Below are positions 35,308 through 44,413 of a stretch of 64,000 bases of DNA, piece after piece. Both the position numbers and the translations under genes were made by a program. Each line of letters opens with the position of its first letter. Position 1 is the stretch's first letter. The stretch spans positions 1-64,000 of the forward strand of contig CANMKX010000009.1 in NCBI GenBank assembly GCA_947498595.1, written 5' to 3'. Below the pieces are notes generated by a model that searched no databases, was not told the origin of the DNA, and saw only the letters and a list, made by a program, of their open reading frames with translations. This DNA comes from an uncultured Aquimarina sp. (GTDB lineage: Bacteria; Bacteroidota; Bacteroidia; Flavobacteriales; Flavobacteriaceae).

Positions 35308-35757
35308 ATGAGTACTTCAACATTACAAAACGAAACTGAAAATCAAACGACTTACAATCTAAGCAATTACATTACTGTAACGGCACTAAATTGTACTGTC
35401 GAAATTCTAAATTATGATCCTAACTACGGGCCAACTAATGCTACAGAAGTTGTTGTTTCTAGTATTCAGCCAGGAGCTATAAGCATGTTGTTTTTCAATA
35501 CTAGAGCTCCATATCCTTTAGCTGAGCAAAATTGGTTTCACTTTAGACAAGGTAATAAAGACGTTTACTTTGATAATAAAGTTCGATTAAATCCAACTGG
35601 AGGTAAAGAATTATATCAAAGCTTTATTCAATTTATGGAAGTTCCTAATAGTTCTAATACAAGTATTGCTAGCAATGCTGGTCAAATTTCGACAACTTTT
35701 GATGTAGTTAATTCTAATGGACTATTAAACGATCCTACATTAACAATCAAGTGGTAA
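35308..35757 (+). CDS. Unknown beta-rich protein, second gene of pore-former cassette
   Basis: 149 residues, no signal peptide or membrane helix. After a Ser/Thr/Asn-rich N-terminus the sequence alternates short strands (ITVTALNCTVEILNYD, ATEVVVSSIQPGAISMLFF, WFHFRQGNKDVYFDNKVRL) and ends GLLNDPTLTIKW. The pattern suggests a small beta-sandwich. Size and context invite comparison with aegerolysins, which partner MACPF proteins in fungi, but I see no aegerolysin motif and do not claim it. It lies 11 bases before the actinoporin-like gene, so they are surely co-transcribed. Confidence 0.7.
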   Translation: MSTSTLQNETENQTTYNLSNYITVTALNCTVEILNYDPNYGPTNATEVVVSSIQPGAISMLFFNTRAPYPLAEQNWFHFRQGNKDVYFDNKVRLNPTGGKELYQSFIQFMEVPNSSNTSIASNAGQISTTFDVVNSNGLLNDPTLTIKW

Positions 35758-35768
35758 TTTAAATTATT

Positions 35769-36269
35769 ATGAGTGATATTGTTAAAGATTTCATTGATGT
35801 TGATAAATTATTAAAGGATATCTTCGGAGATGATAAAAAAAGAAACGACCTAGCTGTTGGTATTTATAATAATACCAACGAAACATTAACGATTGCTTAT
35901 TATGTAGATCATGGTGCTGTAAAAAAAGTTATCCCTTCAACAACAGATAAAATAAGGACAGGTGAAACTTATAAAGTTGGAATTACTGCTAAAGGTGCTG
36001 GATCTAATATAGGATTGAGCATTAATGTAACTTCTACATGTTCATTTGCTGTAATTGCAGCTACGCCATCGAACAAACAAAATTACACTAAACTCTCATA
36101 TAGAGATAGCGTTTATCCATCAGGAAAATCTGCTTGGAATGGTGCTAATAAACATGAGAAACATTATTCTGAAAATGGTTTTTATGAAGAAAGACATAAT
36201 GGTAAATTAATTGGAATTAACATCACAGGCGATAGTCCTGCTGCTTGTACCATTACTATTTCTGAATAA
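35769..36269 (+). CDS. Actinoporin-like pore-forming protein (candidate)
   Basis: 166 residues, about the length of sea-anemone actinoporins (175-179). The layout matches: an N-terminal amphipathic helix (SDIVKDFIDVDKLLKDIFGD, residues 2-21), a charged turn, then LAVGIYNNTNETL in the place of the actinoporin IAVGVDNESGKTW. A strand with a central Pro (FAVIAATPSNKQNY) and a Tyr-rich stretch (KHYSENGFYEERHNG) follow, then a closing ITGDSPAACTITIS strand. In actinoporins the helix inserts to line the pore and the Pro/Tyr region binds sphingomyelin. No signal peptide is seen. The assignment is by eye. Fungal-lectin-like proteins of the same fold are the alternative. Confidence 0.6.
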   Translation: MSDIVKDFIDVDKLLKDIFGDDKKRNDLAVGIYNNTNETLTIAYYVDHGAVKKVIPSTTDKIRTGETYKVGITAKGAGSNIGLSINVTSTCSFAVIAATPSNKQNYTKLSYRDSVYPSGKSAWNGANKHEKHYSENGFYEERHNGKLIGINITGDSPAACTITISE

Positions 36270-36287
36270 ATTCTGATTCATTATTAA

Positions 36288-36318
36288 AAAAGCGAAACCA
36301 AATTATAGTTTCGCTTTT
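36288..36318 (+). terminator. Terminator 1, twin of the one at 37992
   Basis: AAAAGCGAAAC (36288-36298) pairs with GTTTCGCTTTT (36308-36318), loop of nine bases, 18 bases past the actinoporin-like stop. Bases 36289-36319 match 37992-38022 at 29 of 31 positions. Confidence 0.85.
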
Positions 36319-36404
36319 ACCTTTTTAAGGTTATACTCGTACAATATTGTAAAATATGTCTTACGTATAAATCTTAATAAATTATTAATTCAAAACTACT
36401 TTTT

Positions 36405-37979
36405 ATGTCTACAACAATCACACTTTCACAAAAAGAAAAAACAGAAACGTCTTCTCTTCAACCATTACCTGGTATAGATACATTAGGCTTTGGTTATGAT
36501 ATTACAGGAAGATATGCTAATCCATTATCTTTAAGAAGTCAAATTATAGATTTTGGGATTGAGACCAAATCTATTAATATTTTAGGAAAAGAATACAGCA
36601 TTCCTTCTAGTATTCCTATTAATGTTCATCCTCTTGATCATTCAGATTATAACTCTGTAATAGGACATTCGTTATCAGAATACCGATCTAATCTAAATAC
36701 TTCTACTAAAATCGAAGGTAATTATGATCTTTTTAGTGGTTCTCTAAATGTTGATTTTAGTGAATCTCAACTTAAAATTTCTGAAAACGAATTTTCTACT
36801 ATACGTTATCAAATTCAAAAATGGTCATTGAGTATCGGTATTCCTGATATTAAGTCTCTACCTATTTTAGATATTGCACAAAAAGATATCGATGGTTTAA
36901 CAAGTTTAACTCCCGACGAACTTTTTAGACGTTATGGTACTCATTTTGTCTATAATGGGATTATAGGAGGTAGACTTGATTATTCTAATTCAACAAGTAA
37001 ATTAAATTTTAATTATTCTAGTGAATTAGGTCTTATCGCTAAATTATCTTATGAAGGTTTAGTAGGTTCTATTTCTGGAGAAAATGCAACAAAATATAGT
37101 AAAGAGATTCATAATTTTAACGAATCTTCACAAAAAGAAGTACATACAACAGGTGGTGCTACGTATTTTGATGCCGCTATAGCAAATGGGGAAAAAGGAG
37201 TTCTTGATAAATGGGCTAAAACTGTAGATGATCAAGCCGTTTTAATAGATTTTAGTCAAAATAGTCTTATACCTATATGGGAATTATGTACCAAAGAAGA
37301 TCGAAAAAAAGAATTATTAAATTATTACCCAGAATATATTAGAACTCACTCCAAAGTTTATCCTACTACAGGACCTATCATAGAAGTGACCTATACGCCT
37401 AATTTAATACCAATTGCCACTGATGATGGTAGTGGTGCGGATAGAGATTTAAAAATATATAAACCTGCCATTTCTGAAGGGTATTATTGGGTAGGACAAT
37501 ATGGTCAAAGTAATTATCACCCCCCTACAAAAGACGCTATTGTAATTAAATCTCTAATTCCAGGAGCTGTAAAACCCCCTATACGTTTTGTAAAAGTATG
37601 GGATGATTCGGGATCTGGAAACGATCATGATTTTTCTTGTTGGAGACCTATACCTCCTATCGGATATGTTGCCTTAGGGTATTTGATGAGATTAGGTGTA
37701 GACAATCAAAATCCGCCCTCAGAAGCTGAGATCGATGGATTCGTTTGTGTACCCGAAGAGATTGTTGCAGATGCAAAAGTACAAGATACTTATATCTGGA
37801 GTGATCGAGGTTCTGGATCTGATAAAAACATAAGTATTTTCCCTATAATACCTGCTGATGATCATGGAGTTACGGCTAATACTTTTTATGGCCAACCTTA
37901 TAGAGAAACACATCATCCTAATCCTACACATCCACCAGTATATTGTTTAAATTCTAAAAAAATTACTATAAAAAATTAA
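36405..37979 (+). CDS. MACPF/perforin-domain protein with Vps62-like C-terminus
   Basis: 524 residues. The MACPF signature is exact: YGTHF-x6-GG at 177-189 (YGTHFVYNGIIGG), in a domain of about residues 20-315 that includes the later HTTGGATYFDAA segment. From about 330 there are three repeats with the core (W)DDxGSGxDxDxxxxxP at 340, 399 and 465, as in Vps62/DUF946-type beta-prism domains. This resembles the C-terminal beta-prism of Photorhabdus Plu-MACPF. Such proteins assemble ring pores in target membranes. There is no signal peptide or lipobox, unlike the secreted BSAP toxins of Bacteroides, so release must be by another route. It is the last gene of the cassette. Confidence 0.93.
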   Translation: MSTTITLSQKEKTETSSLQPLPGIDTLGFGYDITGRYANPLSLRSQIIDFGIETKSINILGKEYSIPSSIPINVHPLDHSDYNSVIGHSLSEYRSNLNTSTKIEGNYDLFSGSLNVDFSESQLKISENEFSTIRYQIQKWSLSIGIPDIKSLPILDIAQKDIDGLTSLTPDELFRRYGTHFVYNGIIGGRLDYSNSTSKLNFNYSSELGLIAKLSYEGLVGSISGENATKYSKEIHNFNESSQKEVHTTGGATYFDAAIANGEKGVLDKWAKTVDDQAVLIDFSQNSLIPIWELCTKEDRKKELLNYYPEYIRTHSKVYPTTGPIIEVTYTPNLIPIATDDGSGADRDLKIYKPAISEGYYWVGQYGQSNYHPPTKDAIVIKSLIPGAVKPPIRFVKVWDDSGSGNDHDFSCWRPIPPIGYVALGYLMRLGVDNQNPPSEAEIDGFVCVPEEIVADAKVQDTYIWSDRGSGSDKNISIFPIIPADDHGVTANTFYGQPYRETHHPNPTHPPVYCLNSKKITIKN

Positions 37980-37990
37980 TACGTTAACTA

Positions 37991-38021
37991 TAAAGCGAAA
38001 CCAGATTATGGTTTCGCTTTT
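37991..38021 (+). terminator. Terminator 2, twin of the one at 36288
   Basis: TAAAGCGAAACC (37991-38002) pairs with GGTTTCGCTTTA (38010-38021), loop of seven bases, right after the MACPF stop. It may also serve the convergent gene ending at 38043. Confidence 0.85.
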
Positions 38022-38042
38022 ACTATATCTTTTTATTTTTTA

Positions 38043-38570
38043 TTAAAATTTATAGCGAACTCCTACTCCTAAATTAAAATCAAAATCATCATAATAATCA
38101 CCTAATCCTATCTCTGGTCGTAAATCTATAGATACTAATAACGGGAAATCAAAATGATACTCAACACCAATAGTTCCTGTTAAAACTACAAATACTTCAT
38201 TTCCATCATCTCGAAGGTTTCTATCGTTCAAATAGTCATCGTCAAAATCAATATATCCTACTCCTGCTCCAGTTCCTGTATACCAATTAAAATCTCCTTT
38301 TATAGGAAATATCCATTGATACAATCCTATGGTTTTTATAGCACTAAAACGTCTATCATCCTCCCAACCAAGACTAAACTCTAATCTGTTTTTAGTACCT
38401 AATATTCGTTGATAAGAAATTTCGGCTCCAAAACCATTATTAGAACCTAATCGAAGTCCTATAGCATTATCGGCGATTTCTTGTGCAGTCATTTTGGTTG
38501 AAAAAAAAGTAGCTGCTAGTATAAAAATTCCAAAAATGAGTTGTTTAAATAAAGAATTGGTTTTTGTCAT
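38043..38570 (-). CDS. Small outer-membrane beta-barrel protein
   Basis: 175 residues with a signal peptide (about 1-29, ending TKMTAQE). The mature domain has eight or so amphipathic strands (AIGLRLGSNNGFGAEISYQR, NRLEFSLGWED, WYTGTGAGVGYIDF) and ends in Phe (GVGVRYKF), typical of OmpW/OmpA-like eight-stranded barrels. The function is unknown. It is convergent with the MACPF gene and shares its terminator region. Confidence 0.85.
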   Translation of the reverse strand: MTKTNSLFKQLIFGIFILAATFFSTKMTAQEIADNAIGLRLGSNNGFGAEISYQRILGTKNRLEFSLGWEDDRRFSAIKTIGLYQWIFPIKGDFNWYTGTGAGVGYIDFDDDYLNDRNLRDDGNEVFVVLTGTIGVEYHFDFPLLVSIDLRPEIGLGDYYDDFDFNLGVGVRYKF

Positions 38571-38766
38571 GATTTTGTTTTTTGTTATCTGAATTGTCTA
38601 AATATCTTCGATACGATTTTATTGATTTATAACCTTATGTCCATTTGCCTGATATAAGAATTTAATTTAAACGGAAAGGAAGATCTCTTCTTGCATTTAA
38701 AATGTTAATTGTTATATAAAAGGTTATTTATAGACTATTAAGTAACGTATAAATAATATTTTATAC

Positions 38767-39753
38767 TTAAATAGACAATATATCTGAAATTCTCAGTAAT
38801 TCTTTATTTATTGTATGTTCTCCTTTTAATCCTTCTTCAAAATCTGTGGTTACAACTTCATTATTAATTAATCCTACCATTATATTTTTCTTCTTATCTA
38901 ATAGTAATTCTACTGCTTTTACACAAAGTCGGCTTGCTAATGTTCTATCAAAACAAGTTGGTGAACCTCCACGTTGCATATGTCCTAATACTGTAACTCT
39001 AACATCATAATCGGGAAGGTTTTCGGTAACATAATCTGCTAATTCGTATACATTTTTACCTATTTTATCACCCTCACTTACCACTACAATACTTGATGAC
39101 TTCCCTGAGCGTTTACTGCGTTTAAGTGATTCTAATAATCTATCTAATCCTAAATCTTCTTCTGGAATTAAAATTTCTTCTGCTCCAGCTCCTACTCCAC
39201 TGTTCAATGCTATAAACCCAGCATCTCGCCCCATCACTTCAACAAAGAATAATCGATTATGCGAACTTGCCGTATCTCTAATTTTGTCAATAGCAGTCAT
39301 TACTGTATTAAGCGCTGTATCATATCCAATCGTAAAGTTAGTACCTGCAATGTCATTATCGATCGTTCCTGGCACTCCAATCACAGGTATATCATATTCT
39401 TTACTAAAAATTTGACCTCCTGTAAAAGTTCCATCTCCTCCTATTAAGATCATTGCATCTACTTGGGCTTCTTTTAATTTATCAGCTGCTTTTTTTCGTC
39501 CTTCTGCAGTTCTAAATTCTTTAGATCTTGCTGATTTTAATATTGTTCCTCCTCTACTGATTATATTTTGAACACTTCTAGCATTCATTGTTATATAATC
39601 GCCTTCTATCATTCCTTGGTATCCTCTATAAAACCCAATACATTTTATTTGATAATATGCACAACTACGAACTACTGCTCTTATTGCTGCATTCATCCCA
39701 GGAGAATCCCCTCCAGATGTCATGACTCCTATTGTCTTTATTTCTTTTGCCAT
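38767..39753 (-). CDS. pfkA: 6-phosphofructokinase, ATP-dependent
   Basis: Phosphorylates fructose 6-phosphate to fructose 1,6-bisphosphate. The start was moved from 39783 to the ATG at 39753, giving 328 residues and the normal opening MAKEIKTIGVMTSGGDSPGM. Landmarks: GGDSPGMNAAIR, the FYRGYQGMIEGD loop, IGGDGTFTGG, PGTIDNDIAGTNFTIGYDTA with the catalytic TIDND, EVMGRDAGFIAL and GHMQRGGSPTCFDR. The GGDGT motif indicates the ATP rather than the pyrophosphate type. It is 46 bases downstream of tamB on the same strand, as is common in Flavobacteriaceae. Confidence 0.96.
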   Translation of the reverse strand: MAKEIKTIGVMTSGGDSPGMNAAIRAVVRSCAYYQIKCIGFYRGYQGMIEGDYITMNARSVQNIISRGGTILKSARSKEFRTAEGRKKAADKLKEAQVDAMILIGGDGTFTGGQIFSKEYDIPVIGVPGTIDNDIAGTNFTIGYDTALNTVMTAIDKIRDTASSHNRLFFVEVMGRDAGFIALNSGVGAGAEEILIPEEDLGLDRLLESLKRSKRSGKSSSIVVVSEGDKIGKNVYELADYVTENLPDYDVRVTVLGHMQRGGSPTCFDRTLASRLCVKAVELLLDKKKNIMVGLINNEVVTTDFEEGLKGEHTINKELLRISDILSI

Positions 39754-39799
39754 AAATTGATTTGATATAGATAAATCTATCAAAGATTTTTTGAACAGA

Positions 39800-42700
39800 C
39801 TAATTCTTCTTATTTGTAAAATTAAGAAAACTAGGTTTTGATATTTTAGTCGTATCTTTTTGTTTTACTACTTTTTTTATAGCCAAACTATCTTTGCTTT
39901 TAACCTGAGCAAGGCTATCTTTAATTTTTTTAGCTTTAACTAGAGCTATACTATCTTTTATTCTCCTTCGTTCTCTTTTCTTTTTAGAAGTAAAAACTTT
40001 GTCTACCAGCTCGTCAAAATTATCAAAATCTACAGAATACGATAATCCAGCTCCTTGTGTATAACCTTCGTTTTCTCCTATATATTGAATATCGTTTTCG
40101 CGATTAAAAACTTTCCCTCTTAATGATCCATCTTCATTAAAAAGATATTCAACTTCAACATTACCTACAACTACAGATTCACTTACACCTCCTACTGGTA
40201 CCCCTACTCTACCATTAATAAGTATTCTATTATTAATTTGTGTTGAGACTGTTACCCCAAATCTATCAGCTGTTTCTTGATCTTGTACACGATCTCCTTG
40301 TACATAGTTTAGTCCTATCTGAAATTTATCATCTTTTCCTGAAAAAATTCCGTTCACAAGACTTGATGCTCTTTCTACTAAGTTACCTGTAATTGCGTTT
40401 TGACCCACGGTTAAATCACTATAAAACTGTCCTTGTGTTACTAATGACAATGCTTGTAATTCTCTTGTAGCTCTATCGTCTAATTGGTATTCTATTTCAC
40501 TTTTTACGACAGAACTTAAGTTAGGAAATTCTATCCCAAAATTAAGATCAGGTTGGATTAGTTCTCCTTTTAAGTCTACGACTACTTCTACGGGTATTTT
40601 TCTGTTAATTGGCGGTGTTTCTAGTAATACTGCTGGATTTGCATCTGTCTTATATACTGCTTGTAAATCTAATACAGCTCTTGTTGGACTACCATCCCAG
40701 TTAATACTCCCTCCTGAGCGAACATTAAACACTTTTTCTAGAAATGCTCCATACCTAAAATTATATGTTCCTTCATAAGCTATAAAATCCCCCCACATAT
40801 TAAATTTCCCATTCGTATTAATTTCCATCAATAAGGTACCTGCTCCACGTCCTCTTAAGGAACTTCCGGTTTCTTTATCAATTACAATTTCTACTTCTGC
40901 ATCATCATCTACATCTAATTCAAAATTTAATTCTAATCCTTTTATATCGTCTAATATTATTTCTTTTCCAGCTAAACGTGCTTCTTTTTCTTCTGGACTC
41001 AAAAAATGTATAAATGAGTTATCTCCTAATCCATCATCATCATTTAACGGAATTTTAAAAACGGTTCCTTTTTCGGTTTCTGCAGTTACATCTATAACTA
41101 ACTCATCAGTTGGTCCTTTTATAGTTGCTTCTCCAGTAATAAAGCCTGTTCCATAATACAATGCATCTTCGTCTTCTTCTGTATCTAAAATCAAAAAATT
41201 CTCTGCATTAATTGTTAATCCTAAATCCCATTTAGAAAAGTTTTGATGTGCAATATATCCTCTTAGTGTTCCATTTGAATTATGCTTTGTATCTGTGAGA
41301 GAGATATTTTCAAAAATAAATCGTTGTTGTTTCAATCGTACTTTTGATTCTTCTGCTAGACTATAATCTGTATTTAAATATGGTATTTTTAATCCTGATT
41401 TATTTAGGGTTAATAATCCATCTATTGAAGGGTTATTATAATTCCCTGTAACTTTTGCATTTCCGGATACATATCCTCTTAAATCTTCTAGAACAATACC
41501 TCCCAATGGGCTAAATCCATTAATATTAAAACGATCAAGATTTACATCTAAATCAATATTTTTTTTACCATCGGTTACATCTATATAACCTATGGCTGAG
41601 AGTTTTTTAATTCCTTGCCCTTCTAATTTTGTGTTTATTTTGTATTGAGTAAGTGTTTCGTTTCCAGCTATATTAATTTTGAATTCTCCTAATTGTTCTT
41701 TATTCACTTTTAATTCATGAACCATCATTGTAGCACTAGGGAAATAAATTCCTTTATCCTGTAACACGCTTAATTCTCCTTCAATAATTCCATTAAGTTC
41801 TAAGTTTTCTACTTCTGGTGTAATCTTATACAAATTTACATCTTTGAAGGTTCCTTTAATGTCTTTAAAGTCTTTCCCTTTTAATATCCCTTCTAATTTT
41901 ATTTCCTCTCCTTCATGACTTAAGATTATAGGTTTAATAGTAATATCTTGAAACTCATTTTCAAAAATTACTTTATTATCATGGGGATTATTTTTTTCGT
42001 TGGCATGCCATGTAAAATCTTTAAAGGTCAAATCTGATTTTCGGATTCCTAAAACTGATTTATTTTCTTCATTTATTGTATGATAAATACTCAAATCATA
42101 TTTATCTCGATTATTTTTCCCTCCTTTAAATTCGGAATGCATAAATAGTGTATCTCTTAATGTTACGTTAATCAGACTAAAATCTGAAACATCATAAATA
42201 TTTGAGTTTATACTATCGACAGCTACATAGGTATTAAATAACGGGTTTTTATTATTGATTTGAATATCTATTTTCTGAAATAAATTTTCGAATGCTTTTA
42301 TCTGTGGTGATTTAAATGTTAGTTTAAATTCTGATTCATCACTTTCTACTTTTCCTTTAATAAAAGTATTAGGCGCAAATTCAATTTCGGGGAAGAATAC
42401 CTCAACAATCTTATTATAAATATTGAAGTCAAAGTCCATAAATTCATTTGTTGTTCTCTTCGTTGCTTCAAAATTAGTATAGAGACTCCCTATAGAATTT
42501 CTAAACAAATGATATACATTTTCAAATTTAAAAACACCCTTTATGGCTCCTTCTATAATATCCGGGCTATTAATTTTTATTGTACGAATCCCTTCTTCTG
42601 AAAAACTTGATCGAATATCGAAATCTTCAAAATAATAGTTGTCATTTTGATTTTTATATCGTGTTTTTGAAAATGAAATAGTTCCAAAAGCATCGTTTAC

Positions 42701-44413
42701 ATTCGATCCTTTTACATTCATTATTACATCTCCTTCAAATTGAGAAATGCTATCTCGTGTTACTATGTTCAATAGGTTTAAATTAGCATAATCTACATTT
42801 GCTGTAAAATCGTATTTATCAACTTCTTCAGCTAAATCGGCAACTCCGTTAAATACGAATTTAAGGTTAGGATCGTTACATATCAGATTACCATCAAACA
42901 ATTCATCTTTAAGATTTCCTAATACTTTTATATTGCTATAATCGTATTGATTGAATGCTAGTTTCTCTATAAAACCTTCTAGTTTTGTATCTAACGTATT
43001 CAGTGTAAAACCTTTTCCATCAACATCCAAATTAAACGTAGTTTTTCCTAGAATTTCTTTTCCTGTTAATGCTCCTAAATTAAAATCATGTACTATCAAG
43101 TTTCCGTTATACGATCCATTTAGCCCATCATCAAGATTTCCTAACAATACAAAAGCTGATGCATGCCCCAATCTTGAGTTAATATCTACATCTACATCAA
43201 CAGTATTATATGTTACAACAGTGTTTCCTTTAAACTTAACATTCCCTAATTGGTATAATTGTTTAGGTAAAGATGTTCCTAATACACTAGGCATTAAATT
43301 TACTAAATCATAGTAATTGGTTGTCAGGTTGGTAAAATCGCCTTCTAACTCAAATAACTTTGCGTCTTTGATAACATTTTTTATGATAATATCTCCTTCT
43401 ATCACTGACCTATCTAAGCCTGTTATATGAACGTTTTTGAGTTTAAAGTCATTTAATGTTCCTTTTAAACTGGTATTCTTAAGTTGCAATTCTTGGTCAT
43501 TCCCAAATCCTCTATAAAAAGGTTTTAGATCATTTGTAGATACTATCGCTTTATCAAATTGAGCTTCAATTTGCACTTTATTTTCAAAGTCAACAAAATC
43601 TTCTGGAGTAAAGTAGAACGCTATGTCTCCTTCTATTTTGGAATCTGATGTAGACAGTTCTAAAGTTTCAAAGAGCATTTGTTTACTTGTTATGGTAAAC
43701 TGTGTCTTCAAATTAGATACTGACAAATCGCGGCTATCATCAAAAGATAGTTTATTGGTTTTAATATAAAAATCTCCATTTTCTAATTTGATATTTTCTG
43801 CATCAATTTCTATATTTTTAAATAGTAATATATCTGGATTACTTAAATTTTGATTGATGTATTTATACCTTCCTCTATGTAGATCTAATTGTGTCGCAGT
43901 TAAAGCAAAAGGCTTGGATGGAGTCTTTTTTTTCTTTTTCGAATTAAATTTACGAATAAACGTCATTAAATTATCACTTCGTTCATCCTTATAGGTCTTC
44001 ATATTTAAAGTAAAATCGTCTATATACACTGCCCCTAGTTCTGGTTCGCCTTTAGAGATTTCTTTAATATTTAATATCGAAGTTTGAATTTGCCCTGCGT
44101 ATAGTAATGTATCTTGATGGTGATCTTTAATAAATATTCCTTTAAGATCAATTTTTCCTGTATATGTTAAACCTATTTTATTGATTTTAATAGCAACCTG
44201 ATATCTTTCATTAAGATAATTGGTTGCCTTTTTTCCAAAAAAAGTTTGCACACTAGACAGTGAAAATAAAAATATTAAGGCAAGAAATAACAGTATTATC
44301 CCTAGTAAAACCCTAATCAATATTTTCTTAAATTTTTTGATACGCTTTATTGTTTTAACTTTGCTGACAATATTAACAATTTCTATGCCCTTTTCCTCAT
44401 AATGACCAAACAA
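39800..44413 (-). CDS. tamB: Translocation and assembly module subunit TamB
   Basis: 1537 residues. A single N-terminal membrane helix (about 34-52) is followed by a very long beta-helical AsmA/DUF490 region. The C-terminal TamB domain (about 1150-1480) includes GRGAGTLLMEINTNGKFNMW and YNFRYGAFLEKVFNVRSGGS. TamB spans the periplasm and supports outer-membrane assembly and anterograde phospholipid transport. The only start in this frame is a TTG at 44413, which overlaps the ATG of divergent tsaD by 12 bases. A shorter start (TTG at Leu28) is possible. The Lys-rich C-terminal tail (KDSLAQVKSKDSLA) is usual for the phylum. Confidence 0.93.
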   Translation of the reverse strand: MFGHYEEKGIEIVNIVSKVKTIKRIKKFKKILIRVLLGIILLFLALIFLFSLSSVQTFFGKKATNYLNERYQVAIKINKIGLTYTGKIDLKGIFIKDHHQDTLLYAGQIQTSILNIKEISKGEPELGAVYIDDFTLNMKTYKDERSDNLMTFIRKFNSKKKKKTPSKPFALTATQLDLHRGRYKYINQNLSNPDILLFKNIEIDAENIKLENGDFYIKTNKLSFDDSRDLSVSNLKTQFTITSKQMLFETLELSTSDSKIEGDIAFYFTPEDFVDFENKVQIEAQFDKAIVSTNDLKPFYRGFGNDQELQLKNTSLKGTLNDFKLKNVHITGLDRSVIEGDIIIKNVIKDAKLFELEGDFTNLTTNYYDLVNLMPSVLGTSLPKQLYQLGNVKFKGNTVVTYNTVDVDVDINSRLGHASAFVLLGNLDDGLNGSYNGNLIVHDFNLGALTGKEILGKTTFNLDVDGKGFTLNTLDTKLEGFIEKLAFNQYDYSNIKVLGNLKDELFDGNLICNDPNLKFVFNGVADLAEEVDKYDFTANVDYANLNLLNIVTRDSISQFEGDVIMNVKGSNVNDAFGTISFSKTRYKNQNDNYYFEDFDIRSSFSEEGIRTIKINSPDIIEGAIKGVFKFENVYHLFRNSIGSLYTNFEATKRTTNEFMDFDFNIYNKIVEVFFPEIEFAPNTFIKGKVESDESEFKLTFKSPQIKAFENLFQKIDIQINNKNPLFNTYVAVDSINSNIYDVSDFSLINVTLRDTLFMHSEFKGGKNNRDKYDLSIYHTINEENKSVLGIRKSDLTFKDFTWHANEKNNPHDNKVIFENEFQDITIKPIILSHEGEEIKLEGILKGKDFKDIKGTFKDVNLYKITPEVENLELNGIIEGELSVLQDKGIYFPSATMMVHELKVNKEQLGEFKINIAGNETLTQYKINTKLEGQGIKKLSAIGYIDVTDGKKNIDLDVNLDRFNINGFSPLGGIVLEDLRGYVSGNAKVTGNYNNPSIDGLLTLNKSGLKIPYLNTDYSLAEESKVRLKQQRFIFENISLTDTKHNSNGTLRGYIAHQNFSKWDLGLTINAENFLILDTEEDEDALYYGTGFITGEATIKGPTDELVIDVTAETEKGTVFKIPLNDDDGLGDNSFIHFLSPEEKEARLAGKEIILDDIKGLELNFELDVDDDAEVEIVIDKETGSSLRGRGAGTLLMEINTNGKFNMWGDFIAYEGTYNFRYGAFLEKVFNVRSGGSINWDGSPTRAVLDLQAVYKTDANPAVLLETPPINRKIPVEVVVDLKGELIQPDLNFGIEFPNLSSVVKSEIEYQLDDRATRELQALSLVTQGQFYSDLTVGQNAITGNLVERASSLVNGIFSGKDDKFQIGLNYVQGDRVQDQETADRFGVTVSTQINNRILINGRVGVPVGGVSESVVVGNVEVEYLFNEDGSLRGKVFNRENDIQYIGENEGYTQGAGLSYSVDFDNFDELVDKVFTSKKKRERRRIKDSIALVKAKKIKDSLAQVKSKDSLAIKKVVKQKDTTKISKPSFLNFTNKKN

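Noticed and set aside
35308-35757. Aegerolysin identity for the 149-residue cassette protein
   Set aside because: Attractive because aegerolysins partner MACPF proteins, but the conserved aegerolysin Trp, Gly and Cys pattern is not present.
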